This document shows positions 14,450-28,060 of a stretch of DNA of 64,000 nucleotides, piece by piece. The stretch spans positions 49,129-113,128 of the forward strand of contig JTDE01001558.1 of assembly GCA_014338405.1 (NCBI GenBank), in the 5' to 3' direction. A program made the translations under genes and the position numbers. Within the stretch, counting starts at the first letter, position 1, and every line of letters begins with the position of its first letter. A model generated the notes under the pieces. It was not told the DNA's origin. It was given only the letters and a program-made list of their open reading frames with translations, and ran no database searches. Source of the DNA: Paragonimus skrjabini miyazakii (taxonomy: Eukaryota; Platyhelminthes; Trematoda; Plagiorchiida; Troglotrematidae).

Positions 14450-17400
14450 GATATGATAATCTTTTCCGTAAAAAAGCCATCTTTACATGTCATCGTATTC
14501 CAAACCCAGTAAAACTGTTTCCGTATTTTTCAAATGAGTCTGCAGAATCTGTCGCAATTTTTCGTTCATTACAAATTTAAAGTAAAATAAAAGTGACATA
14601 CAACTGTAATATGCCGAAGTTGGAAGATTCACGTGAGCAATAGTAATTCCTTGTGCAATAGACGGAATGTCCAGGTGCTGAAATGGATAGTACGAAAGTT
14701 GGTCACAGAACTGATGAGTTGGAAGCCGTATTCACAACCACCCGCAGGAATTCGTAGAAAGCGGTTATTCAGCAACACATGCAAAACAGAAGCATGACAA
14801 CGTGATGGTGAAAGAGATGTGTACAAGTCGACAAAATAAGCGTCTTATAATCGATCATTGTTCTCCTCCGTTTTTGCTTCTTGCCCTTGGTCCAGGTACG
14901 TGGCTGCCGCGAAACCTGGAAGGCAGAGAGAAAAAGGCACAGGTTGTTAGGCGCGCAGTTTGACTGACGTCATTACTGTTACACAACACGAAGTTGAACT
15001 ATGAGCCGGGAAAATTTCTTTGATGAAATATAGCTAATAGATATAAAATTACACGCGTATATAAGTAAAATCGCTAATGCCGATCAGTTTCAAACATTCA
15101 CTGATTGCATAACAGAATTTTTAGTGCATCAGTTTCTTAATTCCGCAATGTTTATCAGCTAAGCATAGATATACATTACGCTATTGACTGTGGATAATCA
15201 AATACGATTGCAAGGCATTCAGTTGCACAGAAAAACCGCTATTCCAGTGAAAATAATTGTACCTCAAAAGTGTTGATAATATCATTGAAGTAGTTTCATG
15301 TGAATACGGTAGAAATTACTTTGGCAACTGAGACCTTCACAGCTTTCAACATTTCTGGGTGAATCAAGAGCAACGCCCATTGGAGAAATCACTATTTCTT
15401 CCTGTTACCATCATTATATGTAACTTGAATTTTATTCGTGATTGAGACAATGTACAATACTTTCACAACGAAGTATAGGCTGAATGGCGGACCATCTAGG
15501 ATGTGTAGCGAGAAATCTGTCATTTCTGTGTAAGCTGAAATTTCCCACATTAGCTATCATCTACTTACTTTCCAGGCATTTGTGTGACATCATCTGCTCA
15601 ACAGATCAAAACGACTTCGACATGAAATTGATATTTTTAAGTAAATCATTTTTGAATTGAGAGCTTATTTCTTAATCGTACGGAAACTGTTCCAACAATT
15701 ACACTGTGTACTGCCTTCAAAACCATGTTCATTATCAGGATTGACTGTTAATAATAACCATCAACTAGTACTTACTTATGTATATTACATCTGTAAAAAA
15801 TATATAAGTGTAATATAACTCATGATATGAATCAAATGGCGAAGTAAATCACCAAGAAGCTACAGATAAGAAAACGGTGACTTATAAATCGTCTTACTGA
15901 TAGAGCCAACCTTTGCACATTGCGCCTTCGTTCAGATTACCATTATTTGGCCCTGTATTATTGAACCGAACTTTACCTAACAGACGATAAACAATTAAAC
16001 GCTCCCCTATTTGACCTTATAACTCAACAACTGTTTTGTTTTATTGTAACTGTTTTTATGGCAACAATTTATTTTACTTCGTACTAGTTTCTGTAAAATG
16101 TTGCCGGAACCACACATTATAATATTGAATCTTAATTCCAAAATTAGTGAAGCGTTGATGGTAGCAATCTTCAGGAGCAGGCAACGTTTTGTTACCAAAG
16201 CCAAAAGATAACATCTTTTTCACGGATTATATTTTGCCGTTTTCTGTTGACTCAGTTTCGTAGGCCAGTGCAGATGTCATGGCCGTGTTCCGGAACTGCG
16301 CAGCAAAGCAGATCACCGAGAGCTTTTAGGTCTTTTGAACAACTTCGCTGACCTACAAGATTCCTTCGTTTAGAAACCAACCGGAACAATAATCTGCAAA
16401 TAGATTTTGTCAATCCATGTTCTATCCGAACTATAATTCAAATATCTCAACCAAAGAAGAAAATCAATATCTCGAAATGCGAACAGTTCGACTGATCACG
16501 CTGGCTACATAATGAACATAAACAAAATATGTAACAAAAACGCGTGGCAACCGTGGTTGAATGAATTGACTTTAGAGTCGAAAAATCGCTATTACGGGAG
16601 ATGGATGGCGTAAACCATTATTATTTTGCGCCAACAGTAATAACTCTCTGCATCTGACAGACACAACTCCACAAATGGTTGAATTGTTTGGGTTTCGGTT
16701 TTGTCGCAATATAATGAACGACTTGATTGGACTGGTCTGCTTGCACTATGTGCTTCTTAATCGATGAGGTGCAGTTTCGTGTACTCTTGCTAATTTCGCT
16801 GTTTATTTGCGTGGGAGTCTGAATTCACTGTTTGAGGAGGTATTTTATGCCACTAGTTGACGCAAGCATTGATCCGTTCTGACTATGTTAATTTGCTTAC
16901 TATTGCAAGTGAACTGATAGAAAACTGTTACAGAGCAGCTGGGCACTTCAATCGAGTACTTCCGTAATTAACTTCCAATCTGGTGACAAAAAGCAATTTT
17001 CGGCGTTGAGATATGTGCCATTAACGGACTACTTAAACTGATGACAAACAACAGTGGACAAAAAGATTCTCCAGGGAAATAGCCCATGAACACACTTCAT
17101 TTCCAAGCCGAAGGAAATATAGGCTATTCGGACATATTCTCGCTGTGAACTCTTATTAATTTATCAAGAGTTCTGTTAGCCAAAAATTTAGTTATTAATA
17201 AATGTTTTTCTTGTGTCACGGGTCTGTCTATTCTTTTTGAAATAGCCAAAAGATAAACATGGAACTTTGTTTCATTGTCTGCTTTATACGAAAATTATTT
17301 CAAGTATCCTTCGACTTGCAGTGATGGTGATCATCCCTTTCTGATTTACGCGTTTTGAACTCAAAAGTTCAAAATTATTGATCATGTTTGATATTCATTC

Positions 17401-18914
17401 AAACGTAATCCAACACTTCTGGGCATTTCGCTTACATGGTGACATGATGACGTGTTTCAGTGGTTTAGACATCGGCAAGCACACTGGCACGGTTGATATA
17501 TTCAACTTCCCAACTATACATTCATAGTCTACAAGCATGTTCTGATTGAAGCATTGCTTGGCACAGACTGACGGGTTTGTAAGGATGACAGCTAGTGTTT
17601 TGTGAGCAACGGCTAATGGTTCATATCATTCGACTTCGGTGTAAGTCACCTCCCGAAATTAAATTCGTACTACTCAACACTTGTTTACAACAGCTTTTGT
17701 TGCATACATCTGCAACATCCGAAAAATGCCAATGAAATTACAGTTGGAATAATGCTGTACCAATCTAATGGCGGCAGTATTTTGGCTGTCTAACAAAGAA
17801 TAATCTGTGTACGTTAGCTCGTTCTATATACAATGAAGCTACTTTCTTCGAACAGCTCGAACATACAAGACATTTGATTGAAAACAATTTTAAAAAACCT
17901 TACAAGCTAATTGTTGTCTTATTCTAGTTTTTTCGACTTTGATCAACATGACCTTTATCCTTAAAACACAAGGTAGTTTATTCTAAGAATATGGAAAAGT
18001 CCACAAGTAAATTGTTTATAAAGTCCTCGGCATTTACCCACACTATTGCAGAAATAGAAGTAGACTTGTTACTATTTGCTATGATTTCCATAGGTACAAT
18101 TTTTGCCATTACTGCTACTATGTCACACAACTAACTGCAGCAGTTAGACCAGATTCTGGCCCTCCCCTGCCGTGAAACACTTGTCCTGAAAGATGAGTCA
18201 ATCATCTGCGTATATGGGAAAGGTTAAACTCATTCCACATTCACATACGATTTTGTGTCTCATTAGATTAGTTTTTTGCACGGTTTCTAGCTTTCTGCCC
18301 AATTAGAGCTATGTAAAGTTGTCAGACATTTTTTCTGACTATTTACGATTAGTACAGTAAAACAGTGTAAATCATGTGGTAGGAAAGTCAATAAATTCTT
18401 GAAAAATAATACTGACTATTTCGGGAACTGTAGTCAGCGTTAAGCTGGTCCGCTTTCATGCTAAATGCAAACCTTTGGATAGCAAAACTGAAAAACCCAA
18501 TGACAACCCAATATGGACATCATTACTTAAACCTTCAGAATCTTACTCCATATCTGCTCAAGGATAAAAATCAACCTGAACTACAGTATTGATCGCTCAG
18601 ACGCGTGCGAATGTGCTGATTGTTTCACAATTTAACGAAATCAATGCTCCGGAATAATTCACCAGTAAATTGTTAACGTGCAGCTATTACACCAAATAAT
18701 TTCCAGCAAATGACTTCACGAGCCTGCAGTCTGGCTATCCGCAGAAGTTGGGATAATCCCGGGAGTTTTACATCTCTATAATTTTGACATTATGTCAAAT
18801 TAGAAAAATTATCAAGGTCACAAAACGCTTGAAAGAAGTTTGAAACAGAAAAAGAAGTAAAAGAAATATAGATTCTAACAGTAGATTCTAAAATTCTCGG
18901 GTTAAACGTAGCCT
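14450..18914. other. Intron sequence, nothing recognised
   Basis: Start of the roughly 22-kb intron between the two halves of lectin domain 1. No coding exon, RNA gene or identifiable repeat family was seen in this part. Confidence 0.5.
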
Positions 18915-19160
18915 ATGTTTGACCACAGTATTCGCATTCAGGTAGATGTTACAGTCAGCCTCTTTTGAAAAGAAGCAACGGGCCTGAGTATATGTTTCGT
19001 TTCTGCTCATTAGTTATATATATATATCCTCATCGCGATTGGACCACTTTTTACAAGGCAATTTTGTTGACCACTACGCTACTGACTTCACACTAAGCAG
19101 AACGAAATAAACTTATGTGAATGCTCAGTCATATTCGCTTGGAATAATGATCATAAAACT
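18915..19160 (-). mobile_element. tRNA-promoter SINE, copy 4 (diverged)
   Basis: On the minus strand this matches the copy at 31875-32158 along most of its length. The leader around TGATCATTA and the GCATTCACATA block come first, then a box-A-like AGTAGCGTAGTGGTCAAC (about 19066-19086), then the tail GTTGCTTCTTTTCAAAAG and CTGACTGTAA. The region where box B would lie is replaced by AT-rich sequence containing a short (TA)n run, so this copy is probably not transcribable. Confidence 0.6.
19015..19027. repeat. Short (TA)n microsatellite
   Basis: A run of about six TA units lies inside the SINE copy at 18915-19160. Confidence 0.8.
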
Positions 19161-22100
19161 TTGAAAATAGAAAAAACGGGCAGATCTCACAGTCATCTGA
19201 AAACGAACCGTTCATAACATACTAAAGGGAATAACATAAGAATGACAGCAGAATTGTTATTCAAGGTTGTACAGTAACGTTTCTGTTTACAGTTGATCGT
19301 GCTGCTTGCAAATAGTGAATTATTACCCAGAGTATTTATATATATGTATATGCATAAGGACATTTTGACTTTAGACATCTACTGGTTATTCTGTTAATAC
19401 AGTTATGAAGAGACAGAAAATACTTGGCTATAGCTTACAACGGAAATAAGGTTGTTTAGATTTCAAGCTACTCGGCTGGTGTATTGGGCTAACAAATAAT
19501 CTGAGGGTTCTTGATCTTTACTAAATGGAAGAATGTACTTCAATTTATACATCGACCAGTGTACCACTTGGTAGATTAAAGCATGATGGTATTTGGTAAC
19601 CGATCAATAGGTAAGAAATTTACACAACTTGCGAATCCTCTTCTCGTAATAAAATAGACATTATAGTCAACAACGCTTTGTTTCCCTAGTTTGTACGTTG
19701 CCTAACTCAGTTGGATAACTCTCCTAAGGTGTGGTTGACAAGTCAGATAAGTTAGCACATGCTGATAAAGAACTAGCGATGTGAATCACAAGGGGTAGCT
19801 CTGCAACACTCAGTGAGCTTCTCAATTGTCGTATTTCTTTCATTTTTCTTAGTTTGGCATAGTAAGTAGGCTGACAGAAATATTTTCGTACGACAGTTGC
19901 AAACTTTTGCATCCAAGCCTTACTATACAGTTCCGCCCGTTAACCGGTACGCGGTGACAAGTGATGACTACCAGACATCAAGCGTTTCCATTGAAAAGAA
20001 TTTGGTCGTAATTCTACCCCCAATTTATTTGACATAATGGCTGGGTTCAGTAACACTACTTCCCATTTATAAAGTGACAGGACTCGGATGCACCAGATTT
20101 GTACTTAAACTGGCGTTTGAAATTTTTTAACTGTGACGCATAAAACGAGGAAAACAGTCCTGTCTTTGTAAGATTAGTTTAAACCAGCAGTAAACCAGAT
20201 CAAGAGTGAAGATTTGAGAGTATTTAATATGCGTCAGTCTGATTGTTTCCAAAAAAGATGTTGAGAAATAAAGGTTTAGGATCTCGGCCCTGGGAAAAAT
20301 GTTCACATCGAAGCAAATGGTTATCTGGGAGCTAATTATTCTTTAACAAAGAAACCCTCCAACTCTGAGTAGTAATTAGTAAAAAGGTCACTTTTGCATC
20401 AGCAAAATGACTTTTTCCTCAATTTTCCTCCGAGGTTGAACTACACTATCCTCTGAACAATCAACCGGAACGTATGAAACTAACTTAGTGAAAGAGTTGA
20501 TTGCGCAGTCGGTGTGAGTCACTTCACAAATGAGATTGATCAATTTATTTATTTTGCCAATTGCTTAATCCATTTCATTTTTTACGGGATTGAGATGATT
20601 GCATACAGTTTCCGTGAACAAAAAGATTCACAGCTGTCACCTTTTATCTTTGTGACGATAAATGACAGTAGCATATCAAGTAAATCAACAAGTCGGTCAG
20701 GAGAGAGACCTTAGGCATAAAACAGCCGCACCGCTCGAAAATTTCCGGCGGGACACATCAAAAGAATTCATTTTTCAGAGTGGACCTCACAAAATGAAAA
20801 CACATACACATTTTTAATAGAGAGAGCCATCTTTAATGTAGTTGTACAGGGACTGGAATATGTTAACGATAATTTCTCAGTTTGCTTTGAGAAGCTGCAC
20901 ATTGAGTCATCTACTGGCTCAAATTCATGAAATCAAGATTATATTTCCTTACCCATATTAAAGTAACAGAAATCCGAGTAGTATGTCAGCTATTTATAGA
21001 TAAGCGTTAATTTATTTGACATCAAGTGAGCTGATATCAATTTCAGCATTCGACACAACGTGGGTTACTCATAAAACTATGAAGCGGTATTCAACAATCA
21101 GCAAGAATGTGCAGCGCCAACAAACGTTACAAAAAACCGGACAGTAGTCCTGGGTTCATTCTCGAAAGGGTTAGCGGAAGTGTATTTCAGATACCAAAAG
21201 CTGCAACCGGCTGTGATTGACACTTGAGACGTGCTGACTAAACGCATGTAGACAGAGACGAAGGCAAGGAAAACACAGTATAACTCTGGATTCTCTAAAC
21301 GTCATTGCTGTTCTTGAGGAACTTTCCAACGTTATATATATGAAAAAATACATATACACATGCATTCGTGGAGTACACTGTGCATTACGTGAGACGGTTT
21401 GTAAGGCTGATATTGTATGCGGGTTTTCCTAAAACTGTTTCTCACAGAAATATCTTTTTCTGGTAGTCAGTCAGACAAAAGCAATACATTAGAATTTTGC
21501 AGTTGTTTTAGTTTGAAAGAAGTTCATAGTTCTTTTCGATTATGTTGAATGCAGTACAAACGTCTTCACCTATCACTGCAACCACCCGCTTATTTGTTCT
21601 CGAAAGTTAAACTTAGTAGCGCTTAAATGCAACTTGCCGGAATTAATTAATATGGTTTCCTGGGTGTCTTTATCCGTCCGTCATTATCATCAACCGTGAA
21701 ATGCTCATAGGGTACATAAAAAATTTGGTTTGCATACATTAGTTTGACTGGACTTGACGGACAAAATACCTGGCACTCAGCATACTACTTCACTGCTCGT
21801 ATACTACATTGATATCCTGATACCCAAAGAAGATGTGAAAGTTAGTCATTTCTTTTGATGTTTTCTCTCCCATTTTCTAATGATTACTTGACCATTGCTA
21901 CCTACTTCCTAATTGCTTGATCACGAGCCCAATAAATTTGATTCATTGGCTGTCAATGACCAGCTTTTAACAGTCGACATGCAAGTCGGATCTGTTAGTA
22001 ATGGGGTTGCTACAAGAAGTTACAAGGAATAGCATTGGTGCGGGTGCGATGCAAGCGACGCATGGTGCGCTGGGATGGTGACGTAGTCAGTGAATTGACT

Positions 22101-25100
22101 TGCATTGGGTCAACAAGAAGGAGTGTGATCATTTCTGCGGATTTCACGGTAACTGTATGGAGTCGCAAGTACTCACTACAAAACTATCACTGCTAGTGTT
22201 ATCCGTCCAAGCTGACAGGATGTTTCAGGATGTTAGTGCTTTGACGACTAAATAGACTTCCTAACAAAGGCTTACACTAACATAAGATAATTATTTTTTT
22301 CAAAAGTTGACACACACACACAAAGTACGTTTTTGATTTTGCCCAGTGTTTTACAACATTCGGGATATATTATCCAATTGTGGAGATCAACTACAGATAA
22401 GGCGAATCGATGTAGAAAGGGACTAGTCAAAATTGACCACTATTTATAAAAGATCCTCTGGGTGATCCATAACAGCAGGCTGTTGCACAGAATAGTGAGT
22501 GAAAGCTGTATATTGTGTCTTGTTCAAAGCAAGTCTGCTACACGGTGCTAATTCACCCTGAATTTATATTTCATTCGCAAGCTAGAGTGTACATGTTTTA
22601 TATGTGCTGGATGAAATCAAAAAGTTCCCGGTCCACTGGTGCGTAAACCGGTGTAATTTTAAAGTCTGGTAATTTGGTTTCCGACTGTTAACGACCAGTT
22701 CTTGATCAACTTCAGTGTAGTGGGTTGTCATTTTTTGTAATCTCGGTGTTTCCGAAGACAACCATCACCTACACAGGTGACCAAAGATTTTAGCAAACAT
22801 ATTTTGTCGTAAGCTTTTACAGTGCAGTCATTGGTTTCAGCTGCTCGCTTCCCACCTGCCTAAGGTATCCAAATGTACGGAGCTCGGAAAGGCGCGTTAC
22901 ATTCCATAATTTTCTCTCGGAGCTGCTTAACCATCGTCGAGTCTATTTAGCCCATCATTAACTCCAGTAAACAAAAACCACCGTTTTTTATGGAACATAT
23001 CCTATCTACTTTACGGTTATATACACACATTTTATTTAAGAACATTTTCAAGGAAATGTGTTAAAAATTTGAGGCATGTATTATTTTGCAAAAACGCCGT
23101 TGGATACTACTTTGTCTGAGTTCAACTAACGATTGTCATGCTCTAGTTATCCGGGCTAACATTATGGAATTGAAATAGTTATCACAAACATTTGGTAATG
23201 AACCCATTTTCAGAATATTTTCACCGAAGGGTGAATTTTGGTCCGGATTGGAATTGCATACTTTGGTTGGTAAATGGATGTACAATTCTTGCTGTTAGAA
23301 AAGTGATAGCTTGAATATCAATAATATAGAAGAGTGATAACTTGAACAAACATACTTCACAAAATATGTTGGCACACCCGCTCCCTAGTCGTAAAGTGGA
23401 GACTGACACAAACTTAAAAACAATGATTCATAAATGAATTAGTTGAAGTTACCGAAAAAACTCGGTCAAACAAATAGTTTCATACGTTGTTGAAGTTCAT
23501 CGCAGATGGAGATTTGTATGATCTCTCGGCGTGAATGCAGAATGTACAACTGCTAATTTCAGATGAGTGTAATTTGATGAAAACGGTAGTAAACGAGGCT
23601 GATTCCTCCTGTAGTGATAAACCCTAGGACAATTATATCTAATGAAATCACTTTACTGAATCTTTTCTTACTAAACTGTTTACTTGCTGAAAGGTAACGA
23701 AGTAGCTATGAAAAGAAATCGACAAAGTTTAGCAAACTTAACAAGGTTCTAAATCAGAATTCACCGCAACTTTTCGATAAAGACGTAGATGGAGAAAATT
23801 GTTTTATTGCCCACCATCTATGGACATTTCGGTTTTCGGAAGCCAAGTTACGTTGTGCCTAAAACTTCACTCTTGATTCCTTTCGCGTTTACTTCATAAA
23901 AAGTACAGAGAAGATGCATTTCTAAATGCGAAAACATATTGAGGTAAGCGTTCGAAAACATAATTGTTGTAACTAACTAGCCTGACAAACTTCCGCAAAC
24001 TAGCATGTCCCTGACAGAAAAACGAAGGAAAGTAGCGTCTCCCACTGCTGCCTAACCACACATGAGAGAATGTTCTTGATAATAATGTTGGTCAGACTCA
24101 AGCGTAACCTCCAAACAAATGGGTGCAGAAATATTGCCATACCAAACTCAAAATGTTTTGTTAACTCACTAACCAGGACGTTCGTGCTTTTTACGTAAGA
24201 ATTCCTCGCGTATCTCATCGTACGGGCGCCAGATTCAAAACTCCAAATCTGACCCTAAATATGTGACTGCAAACATTCGGATGAATAAGATAATTTAAGC
24301 AGAATGTACAACGATGAATGATTTCGTTTTGGAGTTGGAAAATTTTTTATTAATTACTTCAAGTTATATGCTGTTACGTTATACTCGAAAATTTTGTCAA
24401 ATAATATAAAACAGTACAACGAGCAAATCACAATACGGCAGTTGATTGTGATGTAAATAAAAACATTTTCCCGTTATGAACGTGCAGCGAACAAACTAGG
24501 GAGACACCACTATAAAGTCAATTCGGAATAAGAGTTCGTTTATGACTGAGTGAATGGCCTGCCGACTATTGCCGAACACAGTAGAAAGGAGAGTTAACTT
24601 GGTAATAGTTGTCAACAGTGGCATCAGCAGTTTACTTGTTCTCAGTGCGATGACACCGAAATCTGGGTCACATGTTTCAGTACTTCTAACAACAAACCAC
24701 CTACCATAAATCTCGGACGCATAAATACACATATGAAGGTAGTGAATAATGGCAGAGAACTAAACTGCCTGACATTCAGAAAGACGAGGACTGTATATAT
24801 TCTGGGCCAACATGCAGAAAACCAGTAAGAAATAAGGCCATAAATTTTCTCGCTAATTCTTGGTTGACAAAACCAACTCGATGCGCATTTACTAAGCAGA
24901 AGTCTGCTAATGCCTGCAAAAGTTTCCATGTTACGTACAACCAGAATTCACTCTGTACAATGTTTTTGTTCAGAGGTACGCAATTGTAAGAAAGAAAGAG
25001 GAAACTATCGTTTGTGTAAAAGAAGTTTTCTATTGTTTGTGTACCCAGCTGTGAAGTCGAAGTGACCGTAATCTGAATAAAATTATTTCTGGGCGCACAT

Positions 25101-25121
25101 CAATTACTAAACAAAAGTTCA
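19161..25121. other. Intron sequence, nothing firmly recognised
   Basis: Continuation of the 22-kb intron. A short (CA)n run lies at about 22309-22322. A GC-richer patch near 22010-22140 may be a repeat but was not identified. Overlapping minus-strand open frames at 24496-24929 have no domain signal. Confidence 0.45.
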
Positions 25122-25122
25122 G

Positions 25123-25368
25123 TGTGCTCGACCAAATTCGCTCAGTTACAGAGCGTGGCCATACATCAAGAGGAAATAGATCTAAATATACATTCATTTA
25201 CCACCGTCTGCTTGGCAAACGACGAAGCTAATGATCCTACTGTCGACAGTACAACTGCACTTTACTTTCATACACCGAAGTACTTCAGAGTTATACTGAA
25301 TAATAAAATGATCTGGTTCCAGTTTGAAGATAGTGTCTTGGATCAACTTGTTTTAATCGTTGCCACCT
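25123..25368 (+). other. Possible cryptic or alternative lectin exon
   Basis: An open frame begins after a plausible acceptor: branch-like TTACTAAAC, then TTCAG at 25122. Like the true exons it enters with two spare bases. Its end reads FEDSVLDQLVLIVATC, which loosely resembles the C-terminal strand of a SUEL lectin domain (F.DPC...KYL.V.Y.C). The cysteine pair that normally sits upstream is missing, possibly replaced by isoleucines. The donors available (GTGTCT at 25333 or 25369) are poor, and the exon at 36620 already supplies this half-domain better. It could be a decayed duplicate exon, an alternative exon or chance. Confidence 0.2.
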
Positions 25369-25859
25369 GTGTCTAGTTTTGTTTTTCTTCTAATACACTT
25401 CAAATATCAAATGTTTATCCATTATTGTAAATTTTTCTGTGCTATTTTTCATGAAGAGTTAGCTACTGACAGTAAGTTAATCTCCAAATCTCTCTTGCCT
25501 ACTTAGTGAAAGGCACCATAGTGCCAAATACGAATTTCATTACATTGACTGCCCCAACGCAATTAATTGTCTACCAAATTCGATGCGTGGCGTTTTTGAT
25601 TATCAGTCAACCTTTGTGTGCATCCGGTCTAAAAGCCAGTCATACATCCTCTACTCAATGTTTGTCAAAATTCTAGATTTCACGTGGGTAAGCATACATT
25701 TAGTTCCTTTTATCCAGTTCAACAAGAAGGCAAGCATTTCGGTCATTCTTATCAGACGAATACGTAAATACACTCGGTTATATAACTTTAAGGTGTGACA
25801 ACAAAACGCTGGAATGAACGAACGTCACATGAATATAATGAATGTTGGGTGAACGGCTT

Positions 25860-26745
25860 CACTGCCACGGCAACGGAATTGATTGCGCCAGCATCTTTTG
25901 CTAACAGAGGGTAGGTGCGTTACGCTGGACTAACAACACCTCGGAGAACACCAGCACCCTCAGGTTGCGATTGCGCAAAATGACCATGACCAAAATGATG
26001 GGGTCAACCAGATGACCTGTTGCGATCAGGTGTTTCGCGTTCGAGGACGCCGAAATTCTGTTCAAGTTTTGGTATACTGAACCGCGTTGTTTACATTGAC
26101 CACTGGGGGATGTGCTTGGCCTTTCTCTTTCATATGTTTTGGTCCGTTCTGCCAGTGTATGAGTCACCGCGACTGAAGGTAAATTGGCAGTGGACTGGTG
26201 AGACAGAGTTTTTCGAAGAGGAACGATCGGGGCAGTGGGGATTGGTCCTGCGAATATACGGCAACAAGTGCAGTTCCGCCGCGGGGTAAGCGTAATCAAA
26301 GACAAATTTCAACTTTTGATACACCTCGGTAATATTGTGGTCTCCTAGATAAGGGAGGTTGAAAAAACTGCTTATTTAGCGCTGACTGGTTGGAAGTTAG
26401 CCATTGGTTCCTTGTGGTGAATTTTAACAAATTCGACCGGGTTCCCATTCACAAGCAAAATAGTTTTCAGCAGCACCTCTTCAGACTTTGGGCGGTGGGC
26501 CTTGCACAGTTTGCTTGCTCAGTGAAAAAGCGTTTGCACCAAGCGACGCTCGTAAGCCACGGGCGCGAATGAATAGAACTCTTGGCACTATCCACTCCAT
26601 GTGGCTTTCCAATAAACACACCGGCTAAGTGTACCACCTGAGTGCTTATAAATAAGGATATCTAAGAATGGTACTGAGTCATCCAACGCTTGCTTATGGG
26701 TAATAAAGAAATGGCTTGTATAGCCTGGGTTTACAAGAAACTGAA
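25860..26745 (-). mobile_element. Penelope-like element fragment (RT end plus GIY-YIG)
   Basis: The minus strand from about 26720 reads LDDSVPFLDILIYKHSGG, then CVYWKATWSG, a stop, FYSFAPVAYERRLVQTLFH, a stop, and SEEVLLKTILLVNGNPVEF. This is the end of a Penelope-type reverse transcriptase (PFLD, then a K.TW.G block, then thumb). Further on, AVFSTSLI corresponds to the family's KK.VFI.LP.KG connector. About 26040-25900 shows KHLIATGHLVDP and a degraded GIY-YIG tail with several frame changes. Many stops mean it is inactive. It sits directly downstream, in the same orientation, of the copy at 27130-28060. Confidence 0.75.
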
Positions 26746-27129
26746 TTCGTTACCCTAGTTCTATGAGGTAATCCGTCCTGTCTAATTCCCGATTACCAGG
26801 TGTTGTGTATGTCAGCTAAATGAACAGTGGGAACTCGCGTTGTCTAACAGTCAACTCCTGAGTAAATTATTTTATTATTCCCAGCAAACGTTAGTGAGAC
26901 ACCCGTGAGCCTGTAACGTTGCCGCCCACAAACCTAATTCTTCAAGTAGGATTACAGCAGACTGGTGAAAAATCCCCGGAGTCGTCATCAGAAAACAATG
27001 GTGTTGTCATGGCGAAACGAACAACGACATGTACCTAGTTTGCATGAGGTCCGACTCGTCATCGGCACACACGGAGACAACGTTTTGGTACGATTACGTC
27101 ATCATTATGACGGAACTGGATCCATGACG

Positions 27130-28060
27130 GTTTGATCGGTCGTTGTGTGGGTGGTTGGCTGTGGCAACTTCAACGTCTGAACAAAGTAGTTCTGTGCACA
27201 TAAGGGTGAATTATTTTAGTTGAATTCCAATTGCTTCAACTGTGGCTAAAATTCGGCATCTGACAGCTTTTGGGTGACCGGCGTTGACTCGGTAATTCGG
27301 ACGAAAAGAGGAGCCCAATTTGAAAATATGATGTCTGTCGTCGAGGTTTGCAACAGTTGCGGTGGTAATTGTCTTGGTGACTCCGCTACTGATCCGGGCT
27401 GGATGATACTCACGGATACGTTCAGATAAGCGCCTGATCGTGCGACCCACGTAACTAGTTCCACAGGAACAAGTAAATGAGTATACACAAAAGAAGCCAC
27501 AGAAACGGGTACTTTATCCTTTAATCGTAAACACAAAAATGGAGTAGAGTTGAAACAGCATAGCATGTTCTGTTGACAACAATGTTAGGTCTCTTAGTGA
27601 TTGTTTCGGCAAGCATTTCCCCTTTGAATGGTAATGAGATAAATACTGCCTTCTTTTCCGCTAGATTCATCTTATCCTGTTTCTCATGACGTTGTATAGT
27701 CTTGTCTATGAAAGGCTCTGGATAACCATTTTATGCGAACAGTGTGCGTAGGAACGATAGTTCATCGGAGACTGTATCCTGTGTGCATATTCTCGTGACT
27801 GTATTAGTCAAGCAGCTTATGAGTTTCCTTTTCTGCCTTAAAGGTACAAAGCTGCTGAAATGAGTACGACCAAGGAGTCTAGTTGATCGTTACGTTCAGC
27901 TTCTAGTGTAAATGTCGCGTTCGTGTGGGCCGAGTTGAAGATGGCTAAGATATCCGTTGGGTTTGAATTTTTGCTAACTATACGTGATATCATCCACATA
28001 TCGTTTATAAACACTAAATCCATGAATGTCGTCTTCTAACTGGTCATTCCTTACAGATGA
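27130..28060 (-). mobile_element. Penelope-like element fragment with YVDD motif and GIY-YIG
   Basis: On the minus strand, 28000-27989 encodes YVDD, the reverse transcriptase catalytic motif, in context YKRYVDDIT. A frameshift follows, then TDILAIFNSAHTNATFTLE and RNDQLDSLVVLIS. The thumb and connector region reads LSFLRTLFA, NGYPEPFIDKTI and KKAVFISLPFKGE. The endonuclease part gives VGRTIRRLSERIREYHPAR and then NYRV. The order RT, connector, GIY-YIG nuclease is diagnostic of Penelope-like elements. Frameshifts and stops are frequent and the N-terminal RT is missing or unrecognisable, so this is a 5'-truncated dead copy, antisense in the host intron. Confidence 0.85.

Noticed and set aside
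24496..24929. Overlapping minus-strand frames of 78 and 95 codons
   Set aside because: Different frames, no shared domain, no transposon motif.
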